A stretch of 64,000 bases of DNA from Bowmanella denitrificans. Its GTDB lineage: Bacteria; Pseudomonadota; Gammaproteobacteria; Enterobacterales; Alteromonadaceae. The notes beneath the pieces are model-generated. The model saw nothing but the letters and a program-made list of their open reading frames with translations. It made no database searches and was not told the origin of the DNA. Numbering within the stretch: position 1 is the stretch's first letter; every line of letters begins with the position of its first letter. The stretch is taken from NCBI RefSeq assembly GCF_002887595.1, contig NZ_PEBU01000001.1:620001-684000 (forward strand), in the 5' to 3' direction. Below, in pieces: positions 55,474 to 63,557 of this stretch. The translations under genes and the position numbers were made by a program.

Positions 55474-55761
55474 ATGAATATATTATCTCCACCAGTTTCT
55501 TCTGATCTAGCCAGTAGCATCTACAGAGTTACAGAACTTGTTGGCAAGAGTAAATTCCAGAGGCCCCATTACTCTGGATTTATAAAGGATCTGCCACGTG
55601 AAGATAGGAAAGTTGTACTCCAAACATTCCGCTCCTTCGAACATCGGTCAGATCGATATCCAGACTGGCATTCCCCCAGCAGAATTGATCTAGTCTGCTA
55701 TAGACTAGGCGGCTTCACCACGCGAAACCAGGAAAGCATTAGCGGGGGTACTGTTGGATGA
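55474..55761 (+). pseudogene. Remnant of a class-3 lipase gene, internally deleted
   Basis: The 95-residue frame begins like the lipase at 56249 (SSDLASSIYRVTELV; FIKDLPREDRK), then jumps directly to QTFRSFEH and DWHSPSRIDLV, a loss of about 80 residues relative to the intact copy. The nucleophile elbow GHSLGG has become CYRLGG, removing the catalytic serine and the residues around it, and the frame stops soon after. It is a dead lipase copy lying between two putative immunity genes. Confidence 0.75.
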
Positions 55762-56246
55762 ACAGAAACCTTCCTATTTCGCTCATTATTTTATTTTCAG
55801 TTTTCTCTACAGGAGTTAATGCCATGGGTCTGTTTTCAAAATGTATGTTCTCCGAGGTTGAGGGAGTTGTATTATTTAATGGGACACCGGTGGAAGGAGT
55901 CAAGGTGGTAAAAAGCTATAGATGGGGAAACACAGAAGAGACAAGAGAGTATCAATCTGTTACAGATTCAGATGGAAGATTCAGATTTGATGCATCTTTC
56001 AGCAATTCATTCACCTTCTCTATTTTTCCTCACGAACCTGTTTTAATTCAATACATAGTATTTAACTACAATAACAAAGAGTATTTAGGATGGAGACACT
56101 ACAAAGGGGACTATAGTGAATCTGGAGAAACTGGGGTTTCACCAATAAAGCTTAAATGTGACTTATCATGGGAAGAAGAAGAGTACGAAATCCCTGGAAA
56201 CCATAAGACTTACATAGGAATATGTAGGATAACCAAGGATATTTAA
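55758..56246 (+). CDS. Exported DUF6795-like protein 3, putative immunity protein for the adjacent lipase
   Basis: The 162-residue product begins at an ATG that overlaps the remnant's stop (ATGA). Its signal peptide (NRNLPISLIILFSVFSTGVNA) and mature start MGLFSKCMFSEVEGVVLFNG match copy 1; the middle (FPHEPVLIQYIVFNY, YLGWRHYKGDY) matches copy 2. The cysteines in KLKCDL and GICRI are kept. An internal ATG at 55824 has AGGAG eight bases upstream. It sits two bases before the intact lipase, the strongest position for its cognate immunity protein. Confidence 0.72.
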   Translation: MNRNLPISLIILFSVFSTGVNAMGLFSKCMFSEVEGVVLFNGTPVEGVKVVKSYRWGNTEETREYQSVTDSDGRFRFDASFSNSFTFSIFPHEPVLIQYIVFNYNNKEYLGWRHYKGDYSESGETGVSPIKLKCDLSWEEEEYEIPGNHKTYIGICRITKDI

Positions 56247-56248
56247 GG

Positions 56249-57622
56249 ATGACTCCATTAAACCCAACATCATCATCTAATATTTCTCAAAACATCTACC
56301 AATTTTCAGAATTGGTAGAAGCCAGTCCTAACTCAAGATATTTAAACCCAACCAACAATAATTTTTTTAAGGGGCTTCCTTTAAAAGATAGAAAAGCAGC
56401 TAAGATTGGCTTTGAGAAATATGGATTCACCCCTATAGACATTTTTAGAGCTAGAACAGGAATTTTTTCTGGAGAAAGCTCCTGCTTCGGATGCATAGCT
56501 TCTGGGATGAGCAATAGCTTGGAAGAAAATCGTTTAGGCGAATCCTTGATTGCAATAAAAGGAACCAGCTCACGAGCAGATATTGCAACTGACCTAAAAA
56601 CCCTACCAACAAACTTTAACGGTCATATGACCCATCGCGGCTTCGTGCAGACCTTTCGCTCCTTTGAACATCATATTGACCGCTATTTAGACTGGCATTC
56701 ACCCAGTAAGATTCATCTGGTTGGCCATAGCCTGGGCGGCGCTCTGGCCACCCTGACCGCTTATCATATTGCCAAGCGGGATAGCAGCGGCAAATGCCAG
56801 ATTAAACTTTATACTTTTGGTGCCCCCAGAGTCGGCTTTACCTCTTTTAATCAGGAGGTGGATAAGCTGATTGGTAAACAGAATATTTACCGGGTTTATC
56901 ACGATGCCGATGTCGTCAGTATGGTACCAATGTTCCCCTTTTTGCATGTGCATTCTTCTGATTTTTTTGATGGCTACCGTTTGAATTGGATTAATGGGCT
57001 GGTATCCGTTCCCGCTCATTATATGAACAACTACATTGCAACAATTAGAAATGCTGATTGGGGAAATATCAAAGGCAGTATTTCAGAAAGAAAAGTGATG
57101 AACTGGCTGGATGGTCTGATTCATGCTGGAGTGGGTTTCGTCATGTTCTCTGCGCCGCTGCTGAGTATGATTACTTTGGGTTTGCACTTGATTCTTAAAC
57201 ATATCCACAAACTTGGAGTCAGCAGCCAATTGCCTTCCTACACTACCCCATTAGACACTTTAGCCTGGCTTTTGTATAAAGGAGCAGCGGCAGCGCTGGA
57301 GATGTCCAGATGGGTGAGAAACCTGTTGAAAGGGATACTGGCATTTTTGGGGGAACCAATGATAGGCGGTCAAAGCCTGACGGTTATTTTTATTCGGTAT
57401 TTATTGGGCAGACTGGCCAGTACCATTATGCGTATGGCCACTCAGGCCCTGCAAGCCAGCCAGGCTCAATGGCAAATGCCAATCTTTAAAGCCCAGCCCA
57501 ACTGGCAAAAGGATCAGGCTCAGGCCTTACGTAAAGGTGCCAGCCCCAGACAAAACGGCTACCGAATTCCGGGGCCTAACAACAGATTGGGGGGACCAAG
57601 GCGTGGACCACTGGCAATTTAG
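56249..57622 (+). CDS. Class-3 lipase, putative T6SS phospholipase effector (Tle type)
   Basis: The 457-residue protein has a complete lipase_3 core: the oxyanion segment LIAIKGTSSRADI, HRGFVQTFRSFEH, nucleophile elbow GHSLGG (Ser161), LYTFGAPRVG, an Asp near 221 in HDADVVSMVP and a His near 232-234 in PFLHVHSSDF. After about residue 285 come hydrophobic segments (VGFVMFSAPLLSMITLGLHLIL) and a basic C-terminal tail. It has no signal peptide, as expected for a T6SS effector loaded from the cytoplasm, and lies between clpV and vgrG. The DNA is AT-rich up to about 56620 and then GC-richer within the same gene. Confidence 0.82.
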   Translation: MTPLNPTSSSNISQNIYQFSELVEASPNSRYLNPTNNNFFKGLPLKDRKAAKIGFEKYGFTPIDIFRARTGIFSGESSCFGCIASGMSNSLEENRLGESLIAIKGTSSRADIATDLKTLPTNFNGHMTHRGFVQTFRSFEHHIDRYLDWHSPSKIHLVGHSLGGALATLTAYHIAKRDSSGKCQIKLYTFGAPRVGFTSFNQEVDKLIGKQNIYRVYHDADVVSMVPMFPFLHVHSSDFFDGYRLNWINGLVSVPAHYMNNYIATIRNADWGNIKGSISERKVMNWLDGLIHAGVGFVMFSAPLLSMITLGLHLILKHIHKLGVSSQLPSYTTPLDTLAWLLYKGAAAALEMSRWVRNLLKGILAFLGEPMIGGQSLTVIFIRYLLGRLASTIMRMATQALQASQAQWQMPIFKAQPNWQKDQAQALRKGASPRQNGYRIPGPNNRLGGPRRGPLAI

Positions 57623-57740
57623 AAAACAAGTTATGACTGGGCAAAATGGCAAACAGGAAAGTTATTCAGAGGCTAACTACACTTATTCAATTTAAGCGGG
57701 TTTGACGTAACGGGACAAACCGTAATCAGGAGACGATCTC

Positions 57741-59885
57741 GTGGCAGGGAAAAGACAGGTATCCATAACCACCCCTTTGGGTGATGAGCTGTTGCTGGTA
57801 TCCATGAGTGGCGAGGAAAACCTTGGCAGATTATTCAGATACGATGTAACCCTCTATGCAAAAAAAGAGGATATTAAAGCCATCGATCTGATAGGCCAGC
57901 AAGCCACCATTAAAGTAGAGCTGGAAAACCAGCAATACCGGTACTTTAACGGTTTTATTACGCGCTTTTCCCAACAGGGTAGAGCCACCGAAGGCTATGC
58001 CCAATACAGTGCAGAAATTCACCCCTGGCTATGGTTCTTAAACCGTACCGCAGATTGCCGTATCTTTCAGGAAATGACCGTACCGGACATTCTTAAGCAG
58101 GTGTTCGCCGACAACGGCTTTACCGACTACGAATTAAAGCTGTCCCGCAGTTATCGCACCTGGGAATACTGTGTGCAGTACCGGGAATCGGATTTATTGT
58201 TTGCCATGCGCCTGATGGAGCATGAGGGTATCTATTTTTATTTCAGCCATGAACAGGACAAACATAAACTGATTCTGGCCGATGCGGCCAATGCCCATAG
58301 TCCACTGGCTGGAAATTCCACTATTGCCTATCACCTGGCAGGCCTGTTTCAGCGCAAGGAAGACAGCAGTATCGCTAACTGGACCAGTAGCTGTGAAGTG
58401 CAAACCGGCTGCTATGCCAGCACCGACTACGACTTTAAAAAACCCAAAAGTGATCTGTCGGCCAATCGCATTATTCAGCGCTCCCATGCCCATGCCGATG
58501 CTGAGTACTTTGATTATCCTGGTGAGTACACCGAATCGGCCGATGGTGATAACTATACCCTGACCCGTATTGAAGAAATGCAGGCCGACTTTGAAGTGCA
58601 TCGCGGCGAAACCGATGCACGAACAATGACCTGTGGAGGCTTGTTTACCCTGAGTGAACACCCCAGGGACGACAGAAACCAGGAGTACCTGATAACCCAT
58701 TGTCAGTATGAACTGAATGCCAACCCTTATGGCTCGGGCGGCGGTGGCGAACAACCCTTTCAATGCAACTTTACCGCCATTGCCAGTAAAACGCCGTTCA
58801 GACCGGCCCGCACCACGGCCCGCCCCGTGGTACAAGGACCGCAAACTGCGGTGGTGGTAGGCCCAGCAGGTGAAGAAATCTACCCGGATAAATACGGCCG
58901 CGTTAAAGTTCAGTTTTTCTGGGACAGATACGGCCAGACAGATGAAAACAGTTCCTGCTGGATCAGGGTGGCGCAAACCTGGTCGGGTAAAGCCTGGGGA
59001 GCACAGATTATTCCGCGTATTGGCCATGAAGTGATAGTGGAGTTCCTGGAAGGCGATCCGGATAAACCTCTTATAGTTGGCAGTGTGTACAACGCCGACA
59101 ATATGCCGCCTTACAGCCTGCCGGCCAATAAAACCCAGTCCGGTATTAAAACCCGCAGTTCCCCCGGCGGCAGCGCCAGTAACTTCAATGAAATCCGCAT
59201 GGAAGATAAAAAGGGCAATGAAGAGCTGTATATCCAGGCGGAAAAAGACGAAAACATCCTGGTTAAAAACAATAAAACCGAAACCGTTGGCGTGGATGAA
59301 ACCATCGATATTGGCCACGACCGCAGCGATACCATTGGCAATGACGAAACCATTTCGGTGGGTAATAACCGTACCGAGAGCGTCGGCAACGATGAAACCA
59401 TCAGTATTGGCAATAACCGCACCGAAACCGTAGCCAGCAATGAAACCATCAGCATCGGCGCTAACCGCAGCCGCGATGTGGGCGGTAACGAGTCGGTCAG
59501 TATTGGTCAGTCGCGCACTCATACTGTGGCAATTAATGAAGCCATTGCCATAGGTGCAGCTCAGGAAATCGTGATTGGCGGCGCTCAGGCAGTAGAAATA
59601 GGTGCGGCACAGAATACCGATGTAGGGCTGAATCAGTTAGTGAGTGTCGGTAAAAACCGCTCGGTGGATGTAGGCGATGACGACAGTCTTAAAGTCGGCA
59701 AAAACTTAGTGATAGATGTGGGTGATGCCGTCATCATCAAATGTGGCAAAGCCAGTATTTCCATGAAAAAGGACGGCACCATTAGTATATCCGGCAAGGA
59801 TATCAGTATAAAAGGCAGCGGTGCCATCGACGTTAAAGCCAGTAAAGATTTAGTGCTTAAAGGTAAGAAAATTCTGCAAAACTAA
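57741..59885 (+). CDS. vgrG: T6SS spike protein VgrG (TssI)
   Basis: The 714-residue protein has the gp27-like part (LGDELLLVSMSGEENLGRLFRYDVTLYA, YRTWEYCVQYRESDLLFAMRLMEHEGIYFYF), the gp5 OB-fold with PDKYGRVKVQFFWDRYGQ and SCWIRVAQTWSGKAWG, and a needle of ten 16-residue repeats (about 503-662). The tail ends in a short region with KCGKASISMKKDGTISISG. No large enzymatic extension is present. It sits on the PAAR-tipped tube and carries effectors. A ribosome site AGGAGA stands before the GTG at 57741. Confidence 0.96.
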   Translation: MAGKRQVSITTPLGDELLLVSMSGEENLGRLFRYDVTLYAKKEDIKAIDLIGQQATIKVELENQQYRYFNGFITRFSQQGRATEGYAQYSAEIHPWLWFLNRTADCRIFQEMTVPDILKQVFADNGFTDYELKLSRSYRTWEYCVQYRESDLLFAMRLMEHEGIYFYFSHEQDKHKLILADAANAHSPLAGNSTIAYHLAGLFQRKEDSSIANWTSSCEVQTGCYASTDYDFKKPKSDLSANRIIQRSHAHADAEYFDYPGEYTESADGDNYTLTRIEEMQADFEVHRGETDARTMTCGGLFTLSEHPRDDRNQEYLITHCQYELNANPYGSGGGGEQPFQCNFTAIASKTPFRPARTTARPVVQGPQTAVVVGPAGEEIYPDKYGRVKVQFFWDRYGQTDENSSCWIRVAQTWSGKAWGAQIIPRIGHEVIVEFLEGDPDKPLIVGSVYNADNMPPYSLPANKTQSGIKTRSSPGGSASNFNEIRMEDKKGNEELYIQAEKDENILVKNNKTETVGVDETIDIGHDRSDTIGNDETISVGNNRTESVGNDETISIGNNRTETVASNETISIGANRSRDVGGNESVSIGQSRTHTVAINEAIAIGAAQEIVIGGAQAVEIGAAQNTDVGLNQLVSVGKNRSVDVGDDDSLKVGKNLVIDVGDAVIIKCGKASISMKKDGTISISGKDISIKGSGAIDVKASKDLVLKGKKILQN
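59247..59726 (+). repeat. Ten tandem 16-codon repeats in vgrG
   Basis: Ten in-register 16-residue units of the type DETISIGNNRTETVGN follow one another without gaps, encoded by 48-bp DNA units that are similar but not identical. The unit is best conserved in the second to fourth copies and decays at both ends. It builds the triple-stranded beta-needle of the spike, so copy number sets the needle length. Confidence 0.9.
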
Positions 59886-59940
59886 ACGGCCAAACGCAGT
59901 CTCAGGGCCAGGATGAAACAAAGAGATGTAGGAGTCGACG

Positions 59941-60402
59941 ATGTTGGAACAAGCAGACAAAATACAAAATAAACGGCCTACGGACGTTACCGTGGGCGCC
60001 TTGGTAGGCTTTAGTGCTCAAGGCCATCCATTGGTGGTTTTTGCGGGCAATCCACACCAGCAAGGCCTGGAAGCAAAGAGCACGGTGCAACTGGAAACTG
60101 ACGATATTGGCTGCCATGTGGCTCTGTTATTTGAAAACGGCGATGCAAAAAAGCCGCTAATCATTGGCCGCATTGTCTCCCCCCAGCCTACTCGCAAACA
60201 AAAAACAGAAAACCAGACCCTGAGCGTAAAAATGGACGGCGACACGCTCTGCCTGCACGCCGACCAGCAGATTGAGCTCAAATGCGGCAAAGCCAGCATT
60301 ACTCTGACCAAAGCTGGCAAGATTTTAATCAGAGGGGCTTATATCCTCAGTCGTTCAAGCGGAGCCAACAGAATCAAGGGTGGCGCCATCCAACTGAACT
60401 AA
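59941..60402 (+). CDS. DUF6484 domain protein
   Basis: The 153-residue protein has a small beta domain (VTVGALVGFSAQGHPLVVFAG ... PLIIGRIVSP) typical of DUF6484. Its C-terminal strands IELKCGKASITLTKAGKILIRG match the tail of the upstream VgrG (KCGKASISMKKDGTISISG). It lies 55 bases after vgrG. The family is found beside VgrG and DUF2169 genes in T6SS islands; a role in the spike complex or effector loading is inferred. Confidence 0.75.
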   Translation: MLEQADKIQNKRPTDVTVGALVGFSAQGHPLVVFAGNPHQQGLEAKSTVQLETDDIGCHVALLFENGDAKKPLIIGRIVSPQPTRKQKTENQTLSVKMDGDTLCLHADQQIELKCGKASITLTKAGKILIRGAYILSRSSGANRIKGGAIQLN

Positions 60403-60413
60403 GCAGGGTAGTC

Positions 60414-61517
60414 ATGGAACTGATTAACGCAACCAATATGCCGGCGGCGTACACCCAAGGGATGGATAAATCCGGCCGGGAAAGTCTGGTGGTGGTGGTT
60501 AAAGGTACCTTTACGCTGCCGCTGGACGGTAGTTTGCCCAGCTTACTCGAACAACAAGCGCCGTTAGTTGAAGCCGATGTTTATCTGCAGGAACCAGGTT
60601 TGTCAGCCTGTCTGTATGAATCTGATTTTGCCCCCTTTAAACCGCGCTGCGATGTATTACTGAACGGTTCTGCCTATGCGCCCAACGGCCAACCGGTGAA
60701 AGAACTGGATACCCGTTTGCGGGTTGCGAATATCGATAAAACCCTGCATGTGGTGGGGAATCGCTTATGGTATGCCGATGCCGGCAGCATAGGTAAAACC
60801 TTCGCCGAACCTTTTAATGTGATGCCGCTGCATTACGGCCGAGCCTTTGGCGGCCTGGATGATTTTCATCATGATGAAAATAAACGTGATGCCTATATGG
60901 ATAACCCTATAGGCCGGGGTTTTCATCGCCATCTGCAAGACAAGCTGGTGCATCACACCCCGCTTCCTAATATTGAAGAGCCAGGTCATCCGGTCAAAAA
61001 ACCAGACGGGCAATACCGGCCAATGGCCTACGGGGTGGTGGGCAGAAGCTGGCCACAGCGTGCCAGATATGCCGGCACATACGACCAGAATTGGGTGGAT
61101 ACTGTTTTTCCGTTTCTACCTGACGATTTTAACGAAGCCTATTATCAATCAGCACCCAATGATCAGCAATGCGACTATCTGCGAGGCGGCGAATGGGTGG
61201 AATTACATAATCTAACACCAACAGGTGCCACCCGTTTTCAACTGCCCGTCGTTAGTGTGCCGATAGTCTATTTCATGAACGACCAGGCAGAGAAGCAGTC
61301 CCAAGCCATTATTGACACGCTTGTTATTGAGCCTGACCTCGGGCGTTTTTGCCTGACCTGGCGCGCATCATTGCCCTTGAAACGCAACTTATTTGAGGTA
61401 AATCAGATTTTGGCTGGCAGGATGCCCAAAGCTTGGTGGCGGGCACGCAAATCAGGAAAGGCATATTCACCTGGATTACACAAGCTTAGGCAAGTCATGG
61501 AGACAGAGGATGAATAA
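60414..61517 (+). CDS. DUF2169 domain protein, putative T6SS effector adaptor
   Basis: The 367-residue product from 60414 begins MELINATNMPAAYTQGMDKSGRESLVVVVKGTF, the DUF2169 signature, with GRAFGG and the GRSWPQR segment later. An upstream open frame adding 44 residues overlaps the DUF6484 gene and is not used. DUF2169 proteins act as adaptors or chaperones for PAAR-linked effectors in other T6SS, which fits the PAAR-toxin gene two positions downstream. It overlaps the next gene by eight bases. Confidence 0.85.
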   Translation: MELINATNMPAAYTQGMDKSGRESLVVVVKGTFTLPLDGSLPSLLEQQAPLVEADVYLQEPGLSACLYESDFAPFKPRCDVLLNGSAYAPNGQPVKELDTRLRVANIDKTLHVVGNRLWYADAGSIGKTFAEPFNVMPLHYGRAFGGLDDFHHDENKRDAYMDNPIGRGFHRHLQDKLVHHTPLPNIEEPGHPVKKPDGQYRPMAYGVVGRSWPQRARYAGTYDQNWVDTVFPFLPDDFNEAYYQSAPNDQQCDYLRGGEWVELHNLTPTGATRFQLPVVSVPIVYFMNDQAEKQSQAIIDTLVIEPDLGRFCLTWRASLPLKRNLFEVNQILAGRMPKAWWRARKSGKAYSPGLHKLRQVMETEDE

Positions 61518-62535
61518 CGGGCCATTGGCTATTACCACCACAGGTATGGTAACAGGGGTAGGATTTGACGCCCAGAATAGCTGCGCCGCCATTCGCGCTA
61601 CCTTGGATAATTTCCAGGAAACCAGATTCAAAGACCATGCAGGAAACTGGTTGCTCGGCTGTCAAGTGCCCTTGAAGGAGGGAACGTGTGGCAGTGAAAA
61701 GCTAGTTGCCATGCTTACCATGGCGATATCAGAGTGTATGGCTTCTGCAAAAGTTTCCTTGTCATCAACCCCCTTATTAATCTGCCTGCCTGAAATTCAC
61801 CGTCCAGGTATTCCAGCAAACCAAGGCAATCAGATTTATTTCAAGACAGAGCAACAACTTGGCTGTCGGTTCCATACCGATTCCTTGGTCATTAAACATG
61901 GCCGCGCCGGTGGCCTTATCGCTCTGGAGAAGGCCCGACAACTCATTTATGAACATCAGCACCAACAGGTGATTGTTGCCGGTGTCGACAGCTTACTCAA
62001 CGCCCGGACTCTTAGACATTTCGAGCAACAACATCAACTTCTAACCAGTCGTAACTCTGACGGATTTGTTCCCGGCGAAGCAGCTGCAGCATTGCTAGTA
62101 GAGAAACCGGTAAACAATTCAAGACTGGTTTGTTTGGGCATTGGATTTGGTCAGGAAACAGCAACCTTCGATTCTGAAGAGCCTTTGCAAGCTAACGGCT
62201 TAAAAGACGCCGTGTCGATGGCATTAAACCAAGCTCAACTTTCAATGACCGAGATAGATTTTAGAATTGCTGATATGTCCGGTGGACAGTATTGGTTTAA
62301 AGAGAGTGCATTATTACTTAGCAAACTACTCAGAGTGCATAAGGAAGGATTTCCTTTATGGCTTCCAGCCGATTGCACGGGAGAAGTTGGAGCAGCAACA
62401 GCCCCGCTGGCCATCAGTTATCTTGTCAATGCGTTTGAAAATGATTTCTCGAACGGCCCGCGGGTGCTTCAGCACTGCTCTAACGATGATGGGTACAGAG
62501 CCGCCGCCGTATTTCAGTTTGGAGGCACCGAGTAA
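61510..62535 (+). CDS. Beta-ketoacyl-synthase-fold protein of the T6SS island, likely catalytically inactive
   Basis: The 341-residue protein has the thiolase/KAS fold pattern: AITTTGMVTGVGFDAQNSCAAIRA at the N-terminus, VIVAGVDSLLNARTLRHFE and GFVPGEAAAALLVEK in the middle. In the position where KAS enzymes have the active cysteine, the sequence reads KHGRAGGLIALEKA, and the canonical second histidine motif is not recognisable. Such proteins recur between DUF2169 and DUF4150 genes in T6SS loci; a scaffold or folding role is possible. It overlaps the neighbours on both sides, so the trio is translationally coupled. Confidence 0.78.
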   Translation: MNNGPLAITTTGMVTGVGFDAQNSCAAIRATLDNFQETRFKDHAGNWLLGCQVPLKEGTCGSEKLVAMLTMAISECMASAKVSLSSTPLLICLPEIHRPGIPANQGNQIYFKTEQQLGCRFHTDSLVIKHGRAGGLIALEKARQLIYEHQHQQVIVAGVDSLLNARTLRHFEQQHQLLTSRNSDGFVPGEAAAALLVEKPVNNSRLVCLGIGFGQETATFDSEEPLQANGLKDAVSMALNQAQLSMTEIDFRIADMSGGQYWFKESALLLSKLLRVHKEGFPLWLPADCTGEVGAATAPLAISYLVNAFENDFSNGPRVLQHCSNDDGYRAAAVFQFGGTE

Positions 62536-63542
62536 TGGGAAACAAAGTTTATGCCAACGGCAGAGAAATAGCCTGCAAAGCTGGCAGCGGCAAGGTAATA
62601 GCTGCTTTTCCGGACGTATGCTTTACGCCTCCAGATAAAGTCCCGCCCACACCACCTGGGGTACCAATACCTTATCCGCTATTCAGTAAAAATGCTGATA
62701 CGACTAAAGGGACTAAAAAGGTCACTATTGGCGGCAAAGAAGTAATGAAACGAGATGATTCAAATTTTAAAACTTGTAACGGAGATGAGGCAGGCAGTAC
62801 CGCTAAAAAAGGGATCATAAACGGCAAACTTACCGGTAAAGTTTACTTCACCAGTTGGTCAATGAATGTCAAGGTAGAAGGCAAGAATGTAGTCCGGCAT
62901 TTAGACCTCACCACCAGCAATCACTCATCGCCCAATGCTAATGCTGCGGTGCCCTGGGCTCATGTAGCCACACAAAGCGTCAATGGAAATAGTTGTAAAG
63001 CCATAGTGGCAGAAATACATCCTTATGATAAAGCAGACTGTCCTTCGGGTAGTCAGTCTCACCACATTATTGACAACGCCTGTTTCGTCATGCCTGGAGC
63101 AAGGAGCATGGCGCTGAAAAATATTGAGAGCAGTGCATCCGGACAAGCAAAACGCAATATTTTTCAGCCGGGGTCAGGCCACCCTGGAGAGAAATACAAC
63201 CAAAATAAAGCCCCTTGTATTTGTTTGGAAGGGGAAGCAAAGATAGATGGCACAGAGCACAATATTGCCCATGGACATACTAGCCGTGCGGCAAAGAAAA
63301 AATGCTCTGCAGACGGAAAATCGAAATTCAAAGATCTCAAAAGCGACGGCGCAAAATCAATTAAGAAAGCCAAAGGACTGGAAAGCTGGGAGGAAGAATG
63401 TATCAAATTGGTTATCGACAGCCATTTTAAAGACTTTAAAGACGATACCGAACTCCCCGCCCCCGGACAATCATGCTCGGCCAGTCACTTTAGTAATGGC
63501 AAAGGTAAAGATTGCCAGGCTTCAGAGTTGATAGATATCTAA
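62535..63542 (+). CDS. PAAR-like (DUF4150) protein with C-terminal HHI/GHH-type nuclease-like toxin domain
   Basis: The 335-residue protein has an N-terminal DUF4150 PAAR-like domain (about 1-125: GNKVYANGREIACKAGSG ... FPDVCFTPPDKVPPTPPGVPIPYP) that would cap the VgrG spike. The C-terminal part has SGSQSHHIIDNACF (His176-His177) and EHNIAHGHTSRAAKKKC, a layout like the HNH/EndoVII-fold nuclease toxins (GHH group). The stop of the preceding gene and this ATG overlap (TAATG). It is a fusion effector: PAAR tip plus toxin. The exact nuclease family needs a profile search. Confidence 0.8.
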   Translation: MGNKVYANGREIACKAGSGKVIAAFPDVCFTPPDKVPPTPPGVPIPYPLFSKNADTTKGTKKVTIGGKEVMKRDDSNFKTCNGDEAGSTAKKGIINGKLTGKVYFTSWSMNVKVEGKNVVRHLDLTTSNHSSPNANAAVPWAHVATQSVNGNSCKAIVAEIHPYDKADCPSGSQSHHIIDNACFVMPGARSMALKNIESSASGQAKRNIFQPGSGHPGEKYNQNKAPCICLEGEAKIDGTEHNIAHGHTSRAAKKKCSADGKSKFKDLKSDGAKSIKKAKGLESWEEECIKLVIDSHFKDFKDDTELPAPGQSCSASHFSNGKGKDCQASELIDI

Positions 63543-63557
63543 TTAAGGGAAGTGCAC

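Noticed and set aside
54380-57740. Possible genomic island bounded by mobile-element ends
   Set aside because: The stretch is AT-rich, but I see no transposase, integrase, flanking direct repeats or tRNA attachment site, so transfer is inferred from composition only.
58194-59522. A 442-codon open frame on the minus strand
   Set aside because: It lies entirely antisense to vgrG, its codons mirror the vgrG repeats, and it has no recognisable domain or ribosome site. It is a shadow caused by the repetitive, stop-poor coding.
59247-59726. Regular 48-bp periodicity that could be mistaken for a CRISPR-like array or satellite
   Set aside because: The units are in frame, diverge at third positions and encode the VgrG needle; there are no unique spacers.
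48269-59885. gp25-like, sheath, tube and spike genes suggesting a contractile prophage
   Set aside because: The full tssJKLM membrane complex, ClpV and TagF identify a T6SS; there are no capsid, terminase, lysis or integrase genes.
60282-60413. An upstream extension of the DUF2169 gene by 44 codons
   Set aside because: It overlaps the conserved C-terminus of DUF6484 in another frame; the family-typical start MELINATN at 60414 is clear.
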